In this document: positions 62,442 to 64,000 of the stretch, piece after piece
Position numbering within the stretch: the first letter of the stretch is position 1
How the letters are laid out: every line of letters begins with the position of its first letter
NCBI RefSeq assembly: GCF_963675975.1
Contig: NZ_OY780939.1
Span: 1,736,001 to 1,800,000 of the forward strand
DNA: 64,000 nucleotides
Direction of reading: 5' to 3'
Source: Halarcobacter sp.
GTDB lineage: Bacteria > Campylobacterota > Campylobacteria > Campylobacterales > Arcobacteraceae
Notes under the pieces: model-generated
What the model was told of the DNA's origin: nothing
The model's input: only the letters and a program-made list of their open reading frames with translations
Database searches by the model: none
Made by a program: the position numbers and the translations under genes

Positions 62442-62951
62442 CTATTTAGTTGTTGGGTCAGAAAAAACTCTAGTTGATAACTCTTTGTCTATTGTATAAA
62501 GTCCATATCCATTGTCCCCAACTAATTTAATATGGTCTATAATCTCTTTTAAAGTAGCTTCCTCTTCTACTTGTTCTGTTACATACCACTGAAGTAAATT
62601 ATATGTTGCATGGTCTTTTTCTCTCATAGCAATATCACTTAAGATATTTAAATTTTTTGACATTTTTTGTTCGTGGGCTAAAGCTTTTTTGAATACATCT
62701 AATAAAGAATTGTATTCAACTTTTACTCCCTCAATTGAAGGTAGTTTTAATTCTACATCTTGGTCTTCTAAATATTTAAAAAGTTTCATTCCGTGGGCAA
62801 TCTCTTCTTGGTATTGAATTAAAAACCAACTTGAAGAGCCATTAAAACCCTCTTTTGAACAGTATGCACTCATTCCAAGATATAGATATGCAGAGTGATA
62901 CTCTTTGTTTAATTGCTCTATTAATGCTTTTTGTAATTCTTTACTAATCAT
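62442..62951 (-). CDS. ftnA: Non-haem ferritin
   Basis: 169-residue four-helix iron-storage protein. Ferroxidase residues are in place: LNKEYHSAYLYLGMSAYCSK (Glu/Tyr), YQEEIAHGMKLFKYLEDQDV (Glu-x2-His), AHEQKMSKNL, and LQWYVTEQVEEEATLKEIID (Gln/Glu). It assembles into a 24-mer cage that oxidises and stores iron. AAAAAGGAGC precedes the ATG. Single-gene unit, divergent from the pyrophosphatase gene with ~150 bp between. Confidence 0.95.
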   Translation of the reverse strand: MISKELQKALIEQLNKEYHSAYLYLGMSAYCSKEGFNGSSSWFLIQYQEEIAHGMKLFKYLEDQDVELKLPSIEGVKVEYNSLLDVFKKALAHEQKMSKNLNILSDIAMREKDHATYNLLQWYVTEQVEEEATLKEIIDHIKLVGDNGYGLYTIDKELSTRVFSDPTTK

Positions 62952-63103
62952 ATTTGCTCCTTTTTTGTTTGTATAATTAGTTATAACAGATAAAAGCTAA
63001 TGATACGGTTACATTTATAACTTAGATAGCTTTTTAAAAGTAACATAACTATTTTTTAGATAAAATCCCAAAAATATTTTAAGAGTAATTTAAAAGGACA
63101 AAT

Positions 63104-64000
63104 ATGGCAATTTATACATGTGGGCATACTACACCTGATTCAGATTCTATCTGTTCAGCAATATCTTTAGCTTATCTTTTAAACAAGATTGGAAGAGAAG
63201 CTATTCCAGCTAGACAAGGAGCAGTATCTCCTGAGACTCAGTTTATTTTAGACAGATTTGGTTTTGAAGCACCAGAACTAAAAACTGAATTTGCTGGTTG
63301 TGAACTATTTATAACAGATTATTCAGATAGAGGACAAGCTCCTAAAGATTTAGATGAAGCTACAGTTGTTGGTATTGTTGATCACCATAAATTAGGAGAT
63401 ATTACAACTTCTACTCCTTTAGAGTGTTGGATTAGACCAGTTGGGTGTACAAATACAATTGTAAAAGAGATGTATGATTATCATGGTGTTGAAATTCCTG
63501 CAAATATTGCTGGGGTTATGCTGTGTGCGATTCTTTCTGATACAGTTATTTTCAAATCTCCTACATGTACAGAAATTGATATTAAAGCTGTTAGAGAGTT
63601 AGCTGCAATTGCTGGTGTTGAAGATTTTGGAGCACTTGGAATGGAGATGTTTAAAGTTAAATCAGCTGTTGAAGGTGTACCTGTTAGAGATTTAATATTA
63701 AGAGATTATAAACCATTTGATATGCATGGTAGAAAAGTTGGAATTGGTCAATTAGAAGTTATTGATTTAGCTATTTTTGATTCAGTAAAAGATGAACTAC
63801 AAGCTGATTTAGAAAAACTAAGAGAAGAGGAAGGTCTTCATACAGCTTGTTTACTTTTAACAGATATTATGAAAGAGGGAAGTGAAATTTTAGTGTCAAG
63901 TACTGATTCTTCAGTTTTTGAAAAAGCTTTTGATTGTAAACTTGATAACAACAAAGTTTGGTTAGATGGTTGTTTATCAAGAAAAAAACAAATTATCCCT
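63104..64000 (+). CDS. ppaC: Manganese-dependent inorganic pyrophosphatase, cut at window end
   Basis: Cytosolic family II pyrophosphatase (DHH superfamily). The first 299 codons are present and only the last few residues are missing beyond the edge. Motifs: CGHTTPDSDSICSAISLAYL (metal site), LFITDYSDRG, VVGIVDHHKLGDI (DHH), and WLDGCLSRKKQIIP with the C-terminal SRKKQ substrate-binding motif. The first motif reads HTTPDSDS instead of the usual HxNPDTDS. AAAAGGAC precedes the ATG. Confidence 0.95.
   Translation, partial: MAIYTCGHTTPDSDSICSAISLAYLLNKIGREAIPARQGAVSPETQFILDRFGFEAPELKTEFAGCELFITDYSDRGQAPKDLDEATVVGIVDHHKLGDITTSTPLECWIRPVGCTNTIVKEMYDYHGVEIPANIAGVMLCAILSDTVIFKSPTCTEIDIKAVRELAAIAGVEDFGALGMEMFKVKSAVEGVPVRDLILRDYKPFDMHGRKVGIGQLEVIDLAIFDSVKDELQADLEKLREEEGLHTACLLLTDIMKEGSEILVSSTDSSVFEKAFDCKLDNNKVWLDGCLSRKKQIIP

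Overview
The window is very AT-rich, gene-dense bacterial DNA. Several features point to a marine Arcobacter-type member of the Campylobacterota: small di-heme cytochrome c peroxidase, LctP lactate permease, many histidine kinases with an HQWRQPL H-box, TRAP transport, manganese-dependent pyrophosphatase, and short intergenic gaps. This assignment is an inference from gene content and codon style; no rRNA or tRNA gene was seen. 

Region 1 (1-1.2 kb) holds PnuC and an exported glutathione peroxidase. Region 2 (1.3-12.0 kb) is an accessory island read almost wholly on the minus strand. It consists of two start-less Rhs core tips (one with a GH-E nuclease toxin, one with its toxin lost), a third Rhs core scrap, a VgrG N-terminal scrap, candidate immunity genes (HEAT-like, ankyrin and unrecognised families) and a HepT/MntA toxin-antitoxin pair. 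Its modules are separated by a repeat family of about 90-280 bp that carries a 54-bp imperfect dyad. I read it as a graveyard or reservoir of type VI/Rhs toxin tips. 

Region 3 (12.1-43.5 kb) is mostly chromosomal housekeeping and environmental sensing: a chemoreceptor, J-domain proteins, lactate permease, an amidoligase plus glutamine-amidotransferase pair, fatty-acid cis/trans isomerase, a flavin disulfide oxidoreductase, four histidine kinases, a FIST sensor, cytochrome c peroxidase, exonuclease III, MFS/TSUP/AGCS transporters, a LysR regulator and a tautomerase. 

Region 4 (43.5-57.5 kb) is the most coherent system, an ectoine (probably also hydroxyectoine) import and catabolism cluster. 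On the minus strand it reads doeD, doeC, doeA, then a teaABCD-like TRAP importer with its UspA partner, then an MDR reductase, a proline-racemase-family protein and an M20 amidohydrolase. Divergent to it is aspA, followed by a one-domain asparaginase. The predicted route is ectoine to N-acetyl-diaminobutyrate to diaminobutyrate to aspartate semialdehyde to aspartate to fumarate. No classical DoeB/EutE deacetylase and no EutABC are present. The M20 enzyme could be the deacetylase, and the Cys/Thr proline-racemase homologue plus the MDR reductase could remove the hydroxyl of hydroxyectoine. A near-identical 20-bp palindrome lies upstream of both the MDR operon and aspA. 

Region 5 (57.5-64 kb) holds a YbhGFSR-like ABC efflux operon, ferritin, and the start of the manganese-dependent pyrophosphatase gene, which is cut by the window end.
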